Origin: Planctomycetota bacterium
GTDB lineage: Bacteria; Planctomycetota; Phycisphaerae; UBA1845; UTPLA1
Direction: 5' to 3'
NCBI GenBank assembly: GCA_016712275.1
Contig: JADJRI010000070.1
Coordinates: 1 to 22,595 of the forward strand
DNA: 22,595 bases
Under the pieces are notes generated by a model. It saw nothing but the letters and a program-made list of their open reading frames with translations. It did not search any database and was not told the origin of the DNA. Positions 4,755 through 12,176 of the stretch are shown piece by piece (positions within the stretch are counted from its first letter, which is position 1; every line of letters begins with the position of its first letter). The position numbers and the translations under genes are program-made.

Positions 4755-5587
4755 TGGGAGAAATGGCGGTTTATCAGCAACAGGCGGCTATGATCCCCTA
4801 TGCGGATATGGAACGCATGGCGGACTGCATCGCAAAGTCCGGCCTATTCGGCGTCAAGACACCAGTCCAAGCCCTTGCGCTGATGCTGCTAGCGCAAAGC
4901 GAGGGCCTGCATCCGGTAACAGCAGCTCGCGATTATCACGTCATTCAAGGCCGTCCTACGCTAAAGGCCGACACTATGCTTGCTCGCTTCCAGGCGGCTG
5001 GAGGTACTGTTAAATGGCACGACTACACTGACAAAGCGGTTAGCGCTACGCTCTCGCACCCGCATGGCGGCAGCGTCAAGGTGGAATGGACTATCGAGCA
5101 AGCCAAGGCCGCCAAGTTAACCGGAAAGGACGTTTGGCAGCAGTACCCCCGCGCCATGCTACGCGCCCGCGTCATCAGCGAGGGGGTCCGCACCGTCTAC
5201 CCTGGCGTGCTGGCAGGCATGTACACGACGGAAGAAGTTATGGACATGACGGATGTCCACGGCGAATCGGAAACCACTGGGCCGAATATTCCACCAGCCG
5301 CCGCCGCATCAGCGTCGCCGCCCGTCACCGCTCGCGACTTCGATGAGGAAATTGCGGCGATCACTGACCCTGACGATGTGAGGCCATGGCTGATCGACAC
5401 CGCACAGTCCTACGGCTGGAAGAAAACCGATCCAGTCTATTTGGCGCTCAAGGCCGCTTGCGCGGAACACGCCGCAAATCTCAGGAAAAAGCAGCAGGAC
5501 AACGCGATTCCTGAATCTACTCCTTTCGCTCATCAGACCGCCGACGACTTTGAGGACGGGCTAGGCCCAGTTGAGGGCCTATCATGA
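4754..5587 (+). CDS. RecT-like single-strand annealing protein
   Basis: The 277-residue protein starts at ATG 4754, seven bases after GGAGGG; GTG 4751 and ATG 4763 are in-frame alternatives. The segment AQSEGLHPVTAARDYHVIQG, then RPTLKADTMLARFQAAGG, then VEWTIEQAKAAKLTGKD, then QYPRAMLRARVISEGVRTV and a YTTEEV motif match the core of phage proteins annotated as RecT-family recombinases. Such proteins anneal complementary single strands during phage recombination and replication. Residues ~185-205 are a Pro/Ala-rich linker and the C-terminus is acidic (ADDFEDGLGPVEG). Its stop overlaps the start of the SbcC-like ATPase (ATGA at 5584-5587), giving a compact recombination module. No partner exonuclease of the usual type is visible. 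Family assignment is fairly sure; activity is inferred. Confidence 0.75.
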   Translation: MGEMAVYQQQAAMIPYADMERMADCIAKSGLFGVKTPVQALALMLLAQSEGLHPVTAARDYHVIQGRPTLKADTMLARFQAAGGTVKWHDYTDKAVSATLSHPHGGSVKVEWTIEQAKAAKLTGKDVWQQYPRAMLRARVISEGVRTVYPGVLAGMYTTEEVMDMTDVHGESETTGPNIPPAAAASASPPVTARDFDEEIAAITDPDDVRPWLIDTAQSYGWKKTDPVYLALKAACAEHAANLRKKQQDNAIPESTPFAHQTADDFEDGLGPVEGLS

Positions 5588-7002
5588 TCAGGATCAGTAA
5601 CATTGGCCCCATCGCCAACGCGGCGATTCAAATACCAGAAGATGGCGGCGTGGTAGTACTGCGCGGGCGCAACGGCAGCGGCAAGAGCATCGCGCTGGAG
5701 GCCGTCAACGCGGCGGTATCCGGCAAGGGGAAGCCTCCGCTCAAAGACCTCGCAAAGCAAGGTAGCGTCAGCGCGGCAGGCGTCAATCTAACTGTGGGCC
5801 GAGCCGTGCGCCGGTCTGGCGAGCTGGAAGTAAGCACGCTGGAAGGGCGGCTCTCGGTTGCAGATCTCGTTGATCCAGGTATCGCCGATCCGATCCGCGC
5901 CGACGCCACACGCATTAAGGCGCTAGTCGGGTTATCAGGCGCGACGATTGATCCCGGCGACCTGCATGGGTTTCCTGAAAACCTGCTGGATGGGATCGAT
6001 CTCGATGAGCCAGTGGCGGCCATGGCGGAACTCAGAAAGCGCCTGAACATCGGGGCATCCGAATATGAAAAGCTGGCCGCGAAAGATGAAGCGGCGGCCA
6101 AGGCGTTGCTTGAATCACTGGAAGAGCTTGACGGGGCGGCCATAGACCCTGACAAGGCGCAAGAGCGAGTCACGCAAGCGTTGCGAGCTATTGACCGACT
6201 TGAAGGCCAAATCAAGCTGGCGGTCGATGCGTCGGCAAGAAATAAGGCGGCTCGGGATCGGCTGGCGCTGATTCCGGTCGTTGGTGTTGATGCAGCACAA
6301 CGCGACGCGGCCCGGCTTGAGGATGTCACGGCCAAGAAGAAGACGCTCGCGCTGAAATTGAAATCTGAGTACGAGGCCGCGCTCGCTGATTACAAGACGA
6401 GCGTCGTTGATAGAGACGCTGCTATCGCCAATGCTGAAGACGCGCAAGCACAAGCGAAATTGCGCGCCGAACTCGAACGGCAGATTTCAGAATCGGAAAT
6501 CGCAAAGCCATCCTACGAAGAAATTGAGGCCGCAAACTCAGAACTGGCGGCAGCGAAAGCCGAACAGACCAAGGCTGCGCAACAGCAAGCGATGAATCAG
6601 CAGCGGATCAAGTCAGATGAGCTTTTCAGTTCGTCCCAAGAACACGCGCAAGAAGCCATCGATCTGCGGAGAAAGGCGAAACAGACCGACGAGGTTTTAT
6701 CGGAAATCGTCTCGACTCTGGCCGGCTGTCCGCTCACTGTCAGCGAGGGCCGGCTATCCACTCAAACCAAGCGCGGACCCACTTTCTACGCCGATTTATC
6801 GATGGGTGAGCGGTGGCGTATTGCGCTGGAAATCGCCATCGCGGCGGTCGGAGAAGGTGGATTGCTGGTGATTCCGCAAGAGGCATGGGAAGGTCTTGAC
6901 CCTCTTAATCGAGAGGCGATTGCGAAACAGGCGAAAGCGGCGCGTGTTGTTATTTTGACGGCTGAGTGTTCTGATTCTGAATTTTCTGCGGAAATGGCTT
7001 GA
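5584..7002 (+). CDS. SbcC/SMC-like AAA family ATPase
   Basis: This 472-residue protein begins MIRISNIGPIANAAIQI, typical of SbcC/RecF-type ATPase heads. Walker A is GRNGSGKS (about 28-35). Residues ~150-385 are Ala/Glu/Lys-rich coiled coil. The ABC signature LSMGER is at about 405-410. The expected Walker B position reads LLVIPQE (about 427-433), with Pro-Gln-Glu where families usually have Asp-Glu, followed by a D-loop-like GLDPLNREAI. The usual H-loop histidine after the last strand is not evident (VVILTAE). It starts inside the RecT-like stop codon, so it probably works with that protein on DNA ends or single strands. The altered Walker B suggests weak or atypical ATP hydrolysis. Confidence 0.8.
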   Translation: MIRISNIGPIANAAIQIPEDGGVVVLRGRNGSGKSIALEAVNAAVSGKGKPPLKDLAKQGSVSAAGVNLTVGRAVRRSGELEVSTLEGRLSVADLVDPGIADPIRADATRIKALVGLSGATIDPGDLHGFPENLLDGIDLDEPVAAMAELRKRLNIGASEYEKLAAKDEAAAKALLESLEELDGAAIDPDKAQERVTQALRAIDRLEGQIKLAVDASARNKAARDRLALIPVVGVDAAQRDAARLEDVTAKKKTLALKLKSEYEAALADYKTSVVDRDAAIANAEDAQAQAKLRAELERQISESEIAKPSYEEIEAANSELAAAKAEQTKAAQQQAMNQQRIKSDELFSSSQEHAQEAIDLRRKAKQTDEVLSEIVSTLAGCPLTVSEGRLSTQTKRGPTFYADLSMGERWRIALEIAIAAVGEGGLLVIPQEAWEGLDPLNREAIAKQAKAARVVILTAECSDSEFSAEMA

Positions 7003-7014
7003 GCGGAGACTAAA

Positions 7015-7377
7015 ATGCGCAAAGTAATGGTATCCGAAGAAAAATGGAACATAGAAACCAAGAAACTCGAACGAGTCGATTTGTACGAGGCGTGGTTTCA
7101 TCAATTCGGTAACGATGAATGCAGTGAAAACAACTCGGTTACTGTTGCGATTGTAGAGCGGATTAGCGACGGTAAAGTTGACATGGTGTTTCCTGGAAAT
7201 ATCCGGTTTCTTGATCAGCCACAACAGCAAGAGAAATGGCCAGAAGAAAGAACGGCAGTAGTCGCATTGCTCAGGGAGATATGCCGAGATCACGGCGACA
7301 ATGATTGGCCTGACAGTTTGCATCTTTATGACGTCATTGACAAGCACTTGCTGAGGCATATTGAGCGCAGCGCATAG
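7015..7377 (+). CDS. Hypothetical phage protein
   Basis: A 120-residue protein starting at ATG 7015, 12 nt after the ATPase stop, with GGAG upstream. It has an N-terminal beta-rich part (WNIETKKLERVDLYEAWFHQ, then FGNDECSENNSVTVAIVE) and FPGNIRFLDQP, followed by a charged helical tail. The pattern FH.FG followed by a TVAIVE strand and a later RFLD resembles small proteins of other proteobacterial phages whose function is unknown. It is part of the small-gene operon that continues to about 12034. No catalytic motif is visible. Confidence 0.72.
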   Translation: MRKVMVSEEKWNIETKKLERVDLYEAWFHQFGNDECSENNSVTVAIVERISDGKVDMVFPGNIRFLDQPQQQEKWPEERTAVVALLREICRDHGDNDWPDSLHLYDVIDKHLLRHIERSA

Positions 7378-7387
7378 GAGAAAAATC

Positions 7388-7609
7388 ATGTACGAATTAA
7401 TCAAACATCTGCCAAACAGGCCGGCAGTTACCTTGCTGGAAACCCCCTGTGAATCAGTAGCGCGAATACGATTCGAGAAATCAGCAGCGCTACTGAAACA
7501 GCATGAATCGCTCGAACTCAAGCATGACGGCAAGCTGATCGATTCTCGGAAAGCTCCTCATTACGGAGCTATTGATTCAGACGATGTGTCGGCTGGAGCG
7601 ATGCCATGA
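7388..7609 (+). CDS. Small hypothetical protein
   Basis: ATG at 7388 is preceded by AGGAG with 7 nt spacing, better than the upstream in-frame ATG at 7361, which lies inside the previous gene. The 73-residue product (MYELIKHLPNRPAVTLLETP...) is mixed alpha/beta, with a Lys/His-rich middle and an acidic C-terminus (IDSDDVSAGAMP). Its stop overlaps the next start (ATGA at 7606). I do not recognise the family. Confidence 0.65.
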   Translation: MYELIKHLPNRPAVTLLETPCESVARIRFEKSAALLKQHESLELKHDGKLIDSRKAPHYGAIDSDDVSAGAMP

Positions 7610-7887
7610 AATACCCGCAGCACGAAAAACTGAACACAGTGAAAGACCAGTTGCAAGCCATCGTCGACTTCCTGGAATGGCTACACAGTGAGAAAGGAAT
7701 CATATTGGCGAGCTACGGCAACAGCAACATGAACTGGCTCGCCCCGAACGGAACCGCTAAAGATCGACTGCTGGCTGAATACTTCGAAATTGACATTGAC
7801 GAGCTTGAGTCAGAGAAGCGCGCGATGCTAGCTGGGGCGCGGCAATGGCCATCATATTCGGCAAGAAATCGCCGCGTTTGCAGTTAA
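7606..7887 (+). CDS. Conserved small phage protein (YPxHEKL type)
   Basis: A 93-residue protein coupled by ATGA overlap to the gene before. It begins MKYPQHEKLNTVKDQLQAIV, continues with DFLEWLHSEKGI, and has YFEIDIDELESEKRAML near the C-terminus. I recall phage proteins opening with YPEHEKL..VKDKSQAIG.FLEWL and ending with a helix that contains EKR.ML, so it belongs to that group of small helical proteins of unknown function. The last ~16 residues (QWPSYSARNRRVCS) are unlike the core and may be a divergent tail. Confidence 0.7.
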   Translation: MKYPQHEKLNTVKDQLQAIVDFLEWLHSEKGIILASYGNSNMNWLAPNGTAKDRLLAEYFEIDIDELESEKRAMLAGARQWPSYSARNRRVCS

Positions 7888-7917
7888 GTTGATTAAATAT
7901 CAGTGGGGGGAATAGCC

Positions 7918-8190
7918 ATGCCCGACAATCTTCCTGGTGTCCAGTGGATACCCGGCAACCCGGATTCTGGGATTTTCTTCATCAATCGAAATTGCGCGTC
8001 TTGTGGAAGAGACAGACCAGCGTGCGAAGGGGTAAGTTACGATGAATGCGAAGATCACGAGTTATGCCCAATCATAGGCGCTTCGTTTATAGGCGAGGCC
8101 ATTCAATGGCGACGGCTCGATGACGGAGAAGTCATTTGCACCGAATACGGGAAGCCTGTCGTAAATAAAAACCAAGGGGAATTGATTTGA
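7918..8190 (+). CDS. Cysteine-rich hypothetical phage protein
   Basis: ATG 7918 lies after a G6 run that can serve as ribosome-binding site; an in-frame GTG at 7903 is less likely. The 90-residue product has five cysteines between about residues 28 and 52 (CASCGRDRPACEGVSYDEC then HELCP), which could bind a metal. The rest is short strands around GEAIQWRRLDDGEVICTEYG. The stop overlaps the TTG start of the next gene. Family not recognised beyond being phage-like. Confidence 0.65.
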   Translation: MPDNLPGVQWIPGNPDSGIFFINRNCASCGRDRPACEGVSYDECEDHELCPIIGASFIGEAIQWRRLDDGEVICTEYGKPVVNKNQGELI

Positions 8191-8468
8191 CCGCCAAACT
8201 CGTTTCGATCCACACTCGATCCGGCGACGATTTGACGCCAGCGCCAACTTGCTATCCCGTCCAGACGATGAGCCAGCGCCAAGCGATCCTAGCAATTTGC
8301 AACCGCGCTGATCCGCCTCTTTGGCCGGCTGTGAAGCGGCGATTGATTTCAGCAACCGAAGATCCTTATGGATCGCGCTTTACTTGGAACTCACGGTGGA
8401 TACGCGCGATTCTGCTAGTGGTTGCTGCGACGGCGTTGTCTTGTTCGATTATCTGGTGGACGCTATGA
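8187..8468 (+). CDS. Hypothetical protein with C-terminal membrane segment, TTG start
   Basis: The probable start is TTG 8187, overlapping the previous TGA, with AAGGGGA about 7 nt upstream. The 93-residue protein has a polar N-terminal part with PAPTCYPVQTMSQRQAIL and PPLWPAVKRRLI, then a hydrophobic stretch (AILLVVAATALSCSIIWW, about residues 73-91) at the very C-terminus. This suggests a single membrane anchor with the N-terminal domain in the cytoplasm. It is too far from the late genes, and has too long a soluble part, to call a holin. The stop overlaps the next ATG (ATGA at 8465). Confidence 0.6.
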   Translation: MTAKLVSIHTRSGDDLTPAPTCYPVQTMSQRQAILAICNRADPPLWPAVKRRLISATEDPYGSRFTWNSRWIRAILLVVAATALSCSIIWWTL

Positions 8469-8569
8469 AAAACTGCACTGATTGCAAATACGCTGACTGG
8501 CAGCGGACGGCAGCCGGAAAGCTGCATCCGTCTGGTGATGGAGAATGCACTTACGAGGCCAAAAAATGA
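8465..8569 (+). CDS. Small zinc-ribbon-like phage protein
   Basis: A 34-residue gene with ATGA overlaps at both ends. It reads MKNCTDCKYADWQRTAAGKL and ends HPSGDGECTYEAKK, with C..C plus a later cysteine. The pattern C.DCKYA.W.RTAAGKLHPSGDG.C.Y resembles short proteins I recall from other proteobacterial phages. It probably binds a metal ion; function unknown. Confidence 0.65.
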   Translation: MKNCTDCKYADWQRTAAGKLHPSGDGECTYEAKK

Positions 8570-8754
8570 CCGACTTCAAATTCAAGGTTGACGAGCCTGT
8601 ACGTAAAGTTGGCGGCAGCTATCAAGGGACCGGAGTAATTAAGGCCGCATTCCGTGCCGATGATGGCACCGCGCGCTATGTATTCCGCTTCGATAATCCT
8701 CCTGGGTTGCTGCATATATTTAATGATGGGCAACTAGAAAAACTGGATGCATGA
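8566..8754 (+). CDS. Small beta-barrel-like phage protein
   Basis: Starts at ATG 8566, overlapping the previous TGA. The 62-residue product reads KFKVDEPVRKVGGSYQGTGV, IKAAFRADDGTARYVFRFDN and GLLHIFNDGQLEKL: alternating short strands like an SH3-type or KOW-like barrel. Phage proteins with the pattern KF.VGD.V.K.GGDY...G.V...F....G..RYV....GLLHIF look similar. Role unknown; such barrels often bind nucleic acid or protein. It overlaps the following winged-helix gene by 8 nt. Confidence 0.68.
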   Translation: MTDFKFKVDEPVRKVGGSYQGTGVIKAAFRADDGTARYVFRFDNPPGLLHIFNDGQLEKLDA

Positions 8755-9213
8755 AGTGAACATCAAAAGCCTGACTCCAAAACAACGGAAAACGCTAGAT
8801 GGCCTCGCAAAATTAGGGCGTCCAGCGAAACGACTTGAGATTGCGCAATCTGGTGGAATTGACGGGACCATGCCGCTCATGCGCTTAGTAGGCTCGAAGC
8901 ATACGGTTTTTGTGAAAACGATGACGAATATCAATGGACGATTACCGATGCCGGTAAATCGATATTGCTAAGCCTAGAAATAGAAGATCGGGAAGCCAAT
9001 AAGCAAGACGAGAGTAATTCTGATGAAGAACCTGCGCATAGTCTCGAAGACGAAATAAAGGCATTACGTGGAAAGATTCGATATGCGCCGGACTTCTCAA
9101 CATCCGATGCGGCTTTCGTTTGCAAAGCGCTCAGTGAAGAACTAGCCGATATGCCGTCTATCGCAATGATGCTTGCGAAGATGGCTAGATATTGGGATGG
9201 GATGAAAACATGA
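8747..9213 (+). CDS. Winged-helix DNA-binding-like protein, frameshifted
   Basis: ATG 8747 opens a frame reading SLTPKQRKTLDGLAKLGRPA then MPLMRLVG, and stops early at 8971. The continuation EAYGFCENDDEYQWTITDAG and KSILLSLEIEDREAN is found in the neighbouring frame from about 8896 and runs to 9213. Joined, they form a typical winged-helix layout: an N-terminal helical bundle, then a wing ending in W.ITDAG. One extra T near 8893 (GGCTCGAA to GGCTTCGAA) would restore the frame. The C-terminal ~90 residues are acidic and helical. It is likely a regulator if intact; whether the shift is real or a sequencing error is open. It ends in an ATGA overlap with the next gene. Confidence 0.65.
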
Positions 9214-9566
9214 TTATATACAGAGTTCAAGACAGTTCAGGGCGTGGCCCTTATAAACCTGGATTTTCTCACAAATGGATCATTGATAGAGATGACCATT
9301 CAAACCTCATCCCTTATTTTCAGGAATTTCCTGACTTTGATCCGATAAATGATAGGCTTCCAGGTGAATCTCTTGGATGCGGCTGCCTGTCCGTTCCTCA
9401 GTTGCAGCGGTGGTTTACAAAAAACGAAATGTTAATTCTTAGCTTACACGGATATAGAGCGGTTGGGGTTTGCGCTGATCGGCTAATAAGGAATAGCGAT
9501 ATTCAATGTATATTCGCTGTGAGAGGAAACATTAAGGATAAATCGTACAGGATTAACCTTTATTGA
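9210..9566 (+). CDS. Conserved phage hypothetical protein
   Basis: A 118-residue protein coupled by ATGA overlap to the gene before. It opens MIIYRVQDSSGRGPYKPGFS, then HKWIIDRDDHSNLIPYF, and contains GCGCLSVPQLQRWFTKNEM followed by LHGYRAVGVCADRLI and SDIQCIFAVRG. I recall this pattern (YRV.D..GRGP..PGFSH.W, then a C-rich turn, RWF, and Q-C-[IL]-F near the end) from other phages, where the product lacks a known function. It looks like a small mixed alpha/beta domain. Confidence 0.72.
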   Translation: MIIYRVQDSSGRGPYKPGFSHKWIIDRDDHSNLIPYFQEFPDFDPINDRLPGESLGCGCLSVPQLQRWFTKNEMLILSLHGYRAVGVCADRLIRNSDIQCIFAVRGNIKDKSYRINLY

Positions 9567-9585
9567 AGATTAGGACCATTTGACA

Positions 9586-9855
9586 ATGGCAGACACGACA
9601 CGAGAACACATGCTTGAATCCATCATTGTCTGCCTTTGCGAGGCCGGAAAGATAGCCCGTGGCAAGCTTTATCGTTTTAAAATTAAAATAGGATGGCATC
9701 AATGCACTGCAATTTCAGGAACAAAGGATAAAGGGTATATATGCTGCACAAGGCATAATTGGCATTTTGGTAAACATATTGATTATTCTGGAAGAGAAGT
9801 AAATGGTAGGAGGATTGGATTTCATAAGTGGACAAATCATATATTTGATGATTAA
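9586..9855 (+). CDS. Hypothetical protein, Cys/His-rich
   Basis: An ATG at 9586 gives 89 residues; an in-frame TTG at 9580 is closer to the AGGA at 9572 and may be used instead. The product has an N-terminal helix (EHMLESIIVCLCEAGKIA) and a beta-rich, basic C-terminal half containing ICCTRHNWHFGKHIDYSG and ending RIGFHKWTNHIFDD. Its base composition is A+T richer than neighbours, as for the genes on either side. Family not recognised. It overlaps the next start by a few bases. Confidence 0.58.
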   Translation: MADTTREHMLESIIVCLCEAGKIARGKLYRFKIKIGWHQCTAISGTKDKGYICCTRHNWHFGKHIDYSGREVNGRRIGFHKWTNHIFDD

Positions 9856-10042
9856 GCTCCTCCGCATCGAAGCCCCTCACTTCGTCGCCGGTTGCGAGTT
9901 GGTCAAGGCTGGAGATAGCTGGAAAGTCAACCCAAATGCTTACGCGCCGATCCTTAAATGGATTGTCAAAATGAATCCGATTCAGGCAAGGCGGTATTTA
10001 ATTTCGAAAGGCTGGAAATGGGAGTGGATTGATGAGCGATAA
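9848..10042 (+). CDS. Small conserved phage protein (APHFVAG type)
   Basis: ATG 9848 gives 64 residues: MIKLLRIEAPHFVAGCELVK, then YAPILKWIVKMNPIQARRYL and SKGWKWEWI. Phage proteins with APHF.AG.EL, a later APIL.W and a terminal KGW are common small proteins of unknown role. The start overlaps the previous stop and the end overlaps the next ATG, keeping the operon compact. Confidence 0.68.
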   Translation: MIKLLRIEAPHFVAGCELVKAGDSWKVNPNAYAPILKWIVKMNPIQARRYLISKGWKWEWIDER

Positions 10043-10298
10043 AACCTATCAATGGATCAGCATTGAAGAGCAGAAGCCGCCGCTAGAATGCGTTTGCTTC
10101 CTATCGTGCGGGACGCATATCAAATTCGGTGCTCGCATAGTCATCAATGCCGAAGATGATCCGCGCCCCGTTTTTTGCGGAATATTCGGAGCGCCACGGT
10201 TTTATGATGACTCTAGACAATGGTTCGCTGAATTCGATATTGACAACATTTTGCATCCGACACACTGGATGCCATTGCCGAGCTTGCCGACGATATGA
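10032..10298 (+). CDS. DUF551-domain protein
   Basis: The 88-residue protein starts at ATG 10032 (TTG 10029 is a possible alternative) and overlaps the previous stop. It has the DUF551 layout: YQWISIEEQKPPLECVCFL at the N-terminus and the hallmark THWMPLP at the C-terminus (HPTHWMPLPSLP), with a strand-rich, aromatic middle. DUF551 proteins are small phage proteins of unknown function. An ATGA overlap follows at 10295. Confidence 0.78.
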   Translation: MSDKTYQWISIEEQKPPLECVCFLSCGTHIKFGARIVINAEDDPRPVFCGIFGAPRFYDDSRQWFAEFDIDNILHPTHWMPLPSLPTI

Positions 10299-10393
10299 GC
10301 GCCTGTTACTGCGAAGATTACGAAGAATCATCGTTTTGCGTAGCCGTAATGCGAAATAGGATTCGTTCATTTATTTCAAGGCACCGGATATAG
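10295..10393 (+). CDS. Very short ORF in the phage operon
   Basis: A 32-residue frame starts at the ATGA overlap with the DUF551 gene: MSACYCEDYEESSFCVAV then MRNRIRSFISRHRI. The N-terminal CYCEDYEE is reminiscent of the start of small Cys-rich phage proteins, but the rest is basic and not recognised, so it may be a truncated or degenerate copy. Support is the overlap and the operon context only. Confidence 0.4.
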   Translation: MSACYCEDYEESSFCVAVMRNRIRSFISRHRI

Positions 10394-10402
10394 AGTACAA
10401 AC

Positions 10403-10768
10403 ATGAAACGACCAGCCCCAAAAGTCGGCGACACGCTGTTTAGTTTGAATATCAATAATAATGCAGCTCGAAATCGTGGGAAGAAGCTGACGCCGGTCGT
10501 TGTTAAAAAAGTTGGGCGCTTGTATTTTTATGCAGGCACAGAAGGGTTTAAAGCCAGCGACAGAAAGTATAGTCTTAAAGACTGGTCGCAAGTTTCTGAG
10601 TATATGGCGGATAGCAAGCTCTATCCGACAGCAAAAGAGTGGCTTAATGAAGATGAATCGAACAGAATCTATAAAGATATTTTCGGAATTATTGAGCGTC
10701 GCAAAGGGATGATGTCATTAGCTGACCTCAAGAATATCAAGCATATTCTTGACAATCCTACTTGGTAG
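10403..10768 (+). CDS. Beta-barrel-like phage protein
   Basis: A 121-residue protein from ATG 10403 with a weak ribosome-binding site. The N-terminal half is strand-rich (PKVGDTLFSLNINNN, then LTPVVVKKVGRLYFYAG, YSLKDWSQVSEYM); the C-terminal half is helical (YPTAKEWLNEDESNRIYKDI). The order 'GD.LF - VVKKVGR.YF - L..W - lyptakEW..E.E' matches small phage proteins annotated as beta-barrel domain proteins. Function unknown. Confidence 0.68.
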   Translation: MKRPAPKVGDTLFSLNINNNAARNRGKKLTPVVVKKVGRLYFYAGTEGFKASDRKYSLKDWSQVSEYMADSKLYPTAKEWLNEDESNRIYKDIFGIIERRKGMMSLADLKNIKHILDNPTW

Positions 10769-10796
10769 AAAATAACAATTTTTAGGAATAAATAAA

Positions 10797-11177
10797 ATGA
10801 GCATACAAGCATTTATTGAAGGATTGAACGCGCAGTGGCAACGAGAGCGCGCAAAAACGCAGATGACGCTTGGCCGGCTAATTGATGCGCTGGAGAAAAT
10901 GCCGGGCGACGCTGAGGTAGCGAATCTCAGTCATGCTCACAGCTATCGCGGTTACTACGATGATTTGGCATTTGAGCAAGAGCAAGGAACGCGACCGGCT
11001 GCTGATTTGCTGGCAGATTGCAAGGTCGCAATGGGCAAGGCATTCGAAGGATACAAGGGCGGGCGTTATGTGATGGGAGAATTGACGCCGGTTTGGATAT
11101 CGGACTACGGATGTTGCGGGGTAAAGCTGATCGCGCTGCGAGCTGGCGGTGATATTGATGTGGATTACGATGACTGA
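10797..11177 (+). CDS. Conserved phage hypothetical protein
   Basis: 126 residues from ATG 10797, with AGGA 11 nt upstream. Conserved-looking parts are MTLGRLIDALEKMPGDAEVA, HAHSYRGYYDDLAFE, DLLADCKVAMGKAFEGYKGG and TPVWISDYGCCGVKLIAL. I recall this order (LG.LI.ALE..P.DA.VA, SYRGYY.DLAFE, GYKGG.Y.M...TPVW) from proteins encoded by many tailed phages and by hosts of prophages. No function is known to me. The next gene begins within a few bases. Confidence 0.74.
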   Translation: MSIQAFIEGLNAQWQRERAKTQMTLGRLIDALEKMPGDAEVANLSHAHSYRGYYDDLAFEQEQGTRPAADLLADCKVAMGKAFEGYKGGRYVMGELTPVWISDYGCCGVKLIALRAGGDIDVDYDD

Positions 11178-11194
11178 CATTGATGATAGGCGAT

Positions 11195-12034
11195 ATGGCG
11201 ATGAAAACGGAAACAACAAACTATTGCAAGCAAATCGTAAAGCAGTTTTCAAGGACGCTATCTGGTAATTGTCCAGAATTAACAAGAGAGGTTTTAAGCC
11301 ATGCGCTGACAAACATACTGGCTGCGCAAAGGTTTATACTGCCTGTTGGCGGAAGGCTTCATGACGATAAGGAGTTTCGCGCGCTTGATGAAACAGAAGA
11401 ACTCAGATTGCCATACCCAATTATTACGCTTGAGTATCGCCATGAGCATTCTGAAAATATTCAGCCTGGACACTCAGAATCACTAAAAAGGGTTATTATA
11501 GTAAGAGAAATAGATCGTGGAATTGTCTTTATGCCAATATGTTTTTTTGAAGGGATGTGGGCACCACTGCCTGAGATGATGTTTCCAAGCACTATGTATC
11601 TTAATAGGGATGCTCCGCTTGTTGATGGCAGGGTTCTTATAAGGATAGGCTCAAGCAATATAAATTATATGATGTCAGGAGGATTTAAATTTTCTGATTA
11701 TGCCGACGAAGCAGGCGTTATCCTATGTTTTTTAAACACGCTCTCATGTAGCAATGTTGCTGTTGAGAGAAAAACAAGGATAACCGGATCAAGCATTAAA
11801 AACAAACATAAAAATGATCGTCTATCAAACGACTATCATATATTAACAATCAAATCACTGCGATACTCGGACCATTCAGAGCATTCTGTAGGCTACCGAA
11901 ATTCCCCGAGAGAACACCTGCGGCGCGGGCACATTAGACGACTTGAGGATGGCAGGAGAATCTGGGTCAATGCCGCTATTGTCTCGCCTGGGCATCAACA
12001 GAAAGTCTCAAAAGATTACCGGATTTCTTGTTGA
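11195..12034 (+). CDS. Hypothetical phage protein, ~280 residues
   Basis: Several starts are possible: ATG 11183, 11195 or 11201 and TTG 11180; 11195 has AGG at a short distance. The long frame is convincing. An N-terminal helical part contains QFSRTLSGNCPELTREVL, then beta-rich segments (LRLPYPIITLEYRHE, FMPICFFEGMWAPLP, DGRVLIRIGSSNINYM), then a basic C-terminal region with SPREHLRRGHIRRLEDGRRI and WVNAAIVSPG. The C-terminal RGHIRRL..GR.IWV motif is shared with phage proteins of unknown role. A+T content is higher than in the late genes. This is the last gene of the long operon; the next gene has its own promoter. Confidence 0.72.
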   Translation: MAMKTETTNYCKQIVKQFSRTLSGNCPELTREVLSHALTNILAAQRFILPVGGRLHDDKEFRALDETEELRLPYPIITLEYRHEHSENIQPGHSESLKRVIIVREIDRGIVFMPICFFEGMWAPLPEMMFPSTMYLNRDAPLVDGRVLIRIGSSNINYMMSGGFKFSDYADEAGVILCFLNTLSCSNVAVERKTRITGSSIKNKHKNDRLSNDYHILTIKSLRYSDHSEHSVGYRNSPREHLRRGHIRRLEDGRRIWVNAAIVSPGHQQKVSKDYRISC

Positions 12035-12100
12035 TCTATCCAGCTCCAGCCGGCCGGTAGCGTAAGCCGGATGACCTAGAAAAATATTTTCGCTACCCCC

Positions 12101-12128
12101 TTGCATATAAAGTATACGCGAGTATACT
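12101..12128 (+). promoter_or_regulatory. Sigma70-like promoter overlapping a GTATAC dyad
   Basis: TTGCAT (12101-12106) and TATACT (12123-12128) are spaced by 16 bp, a good -35/-10 pair. Two copies of the self-complementary GTATAC (12112-12117 and 12122-12127) lie four bases apart inside it, so a dimeric repressor could block RNA polymerase. The ribbon-helix-helix protein two genes downstream is a natural candidate for such a repressor. Confidence 0.65.
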
Positions 12129-12176
12129 GTAGTCGAGGGTAAGGCATGGGGCCGAACCGGATGAAGGGGAACGAAG

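Noticed and set aside
5628..6335. Long Ser/Ala-rich - strand ORF inside the ATPase gene
   Set aside because: An antisense shadow of the Ala/Glu-rich coiled coil; no start signals.
8187..8468. Holin
   Set aside because: Only one membrane segment at the extreme C-terminus after a long polar domain, and no lysis genes nearby.
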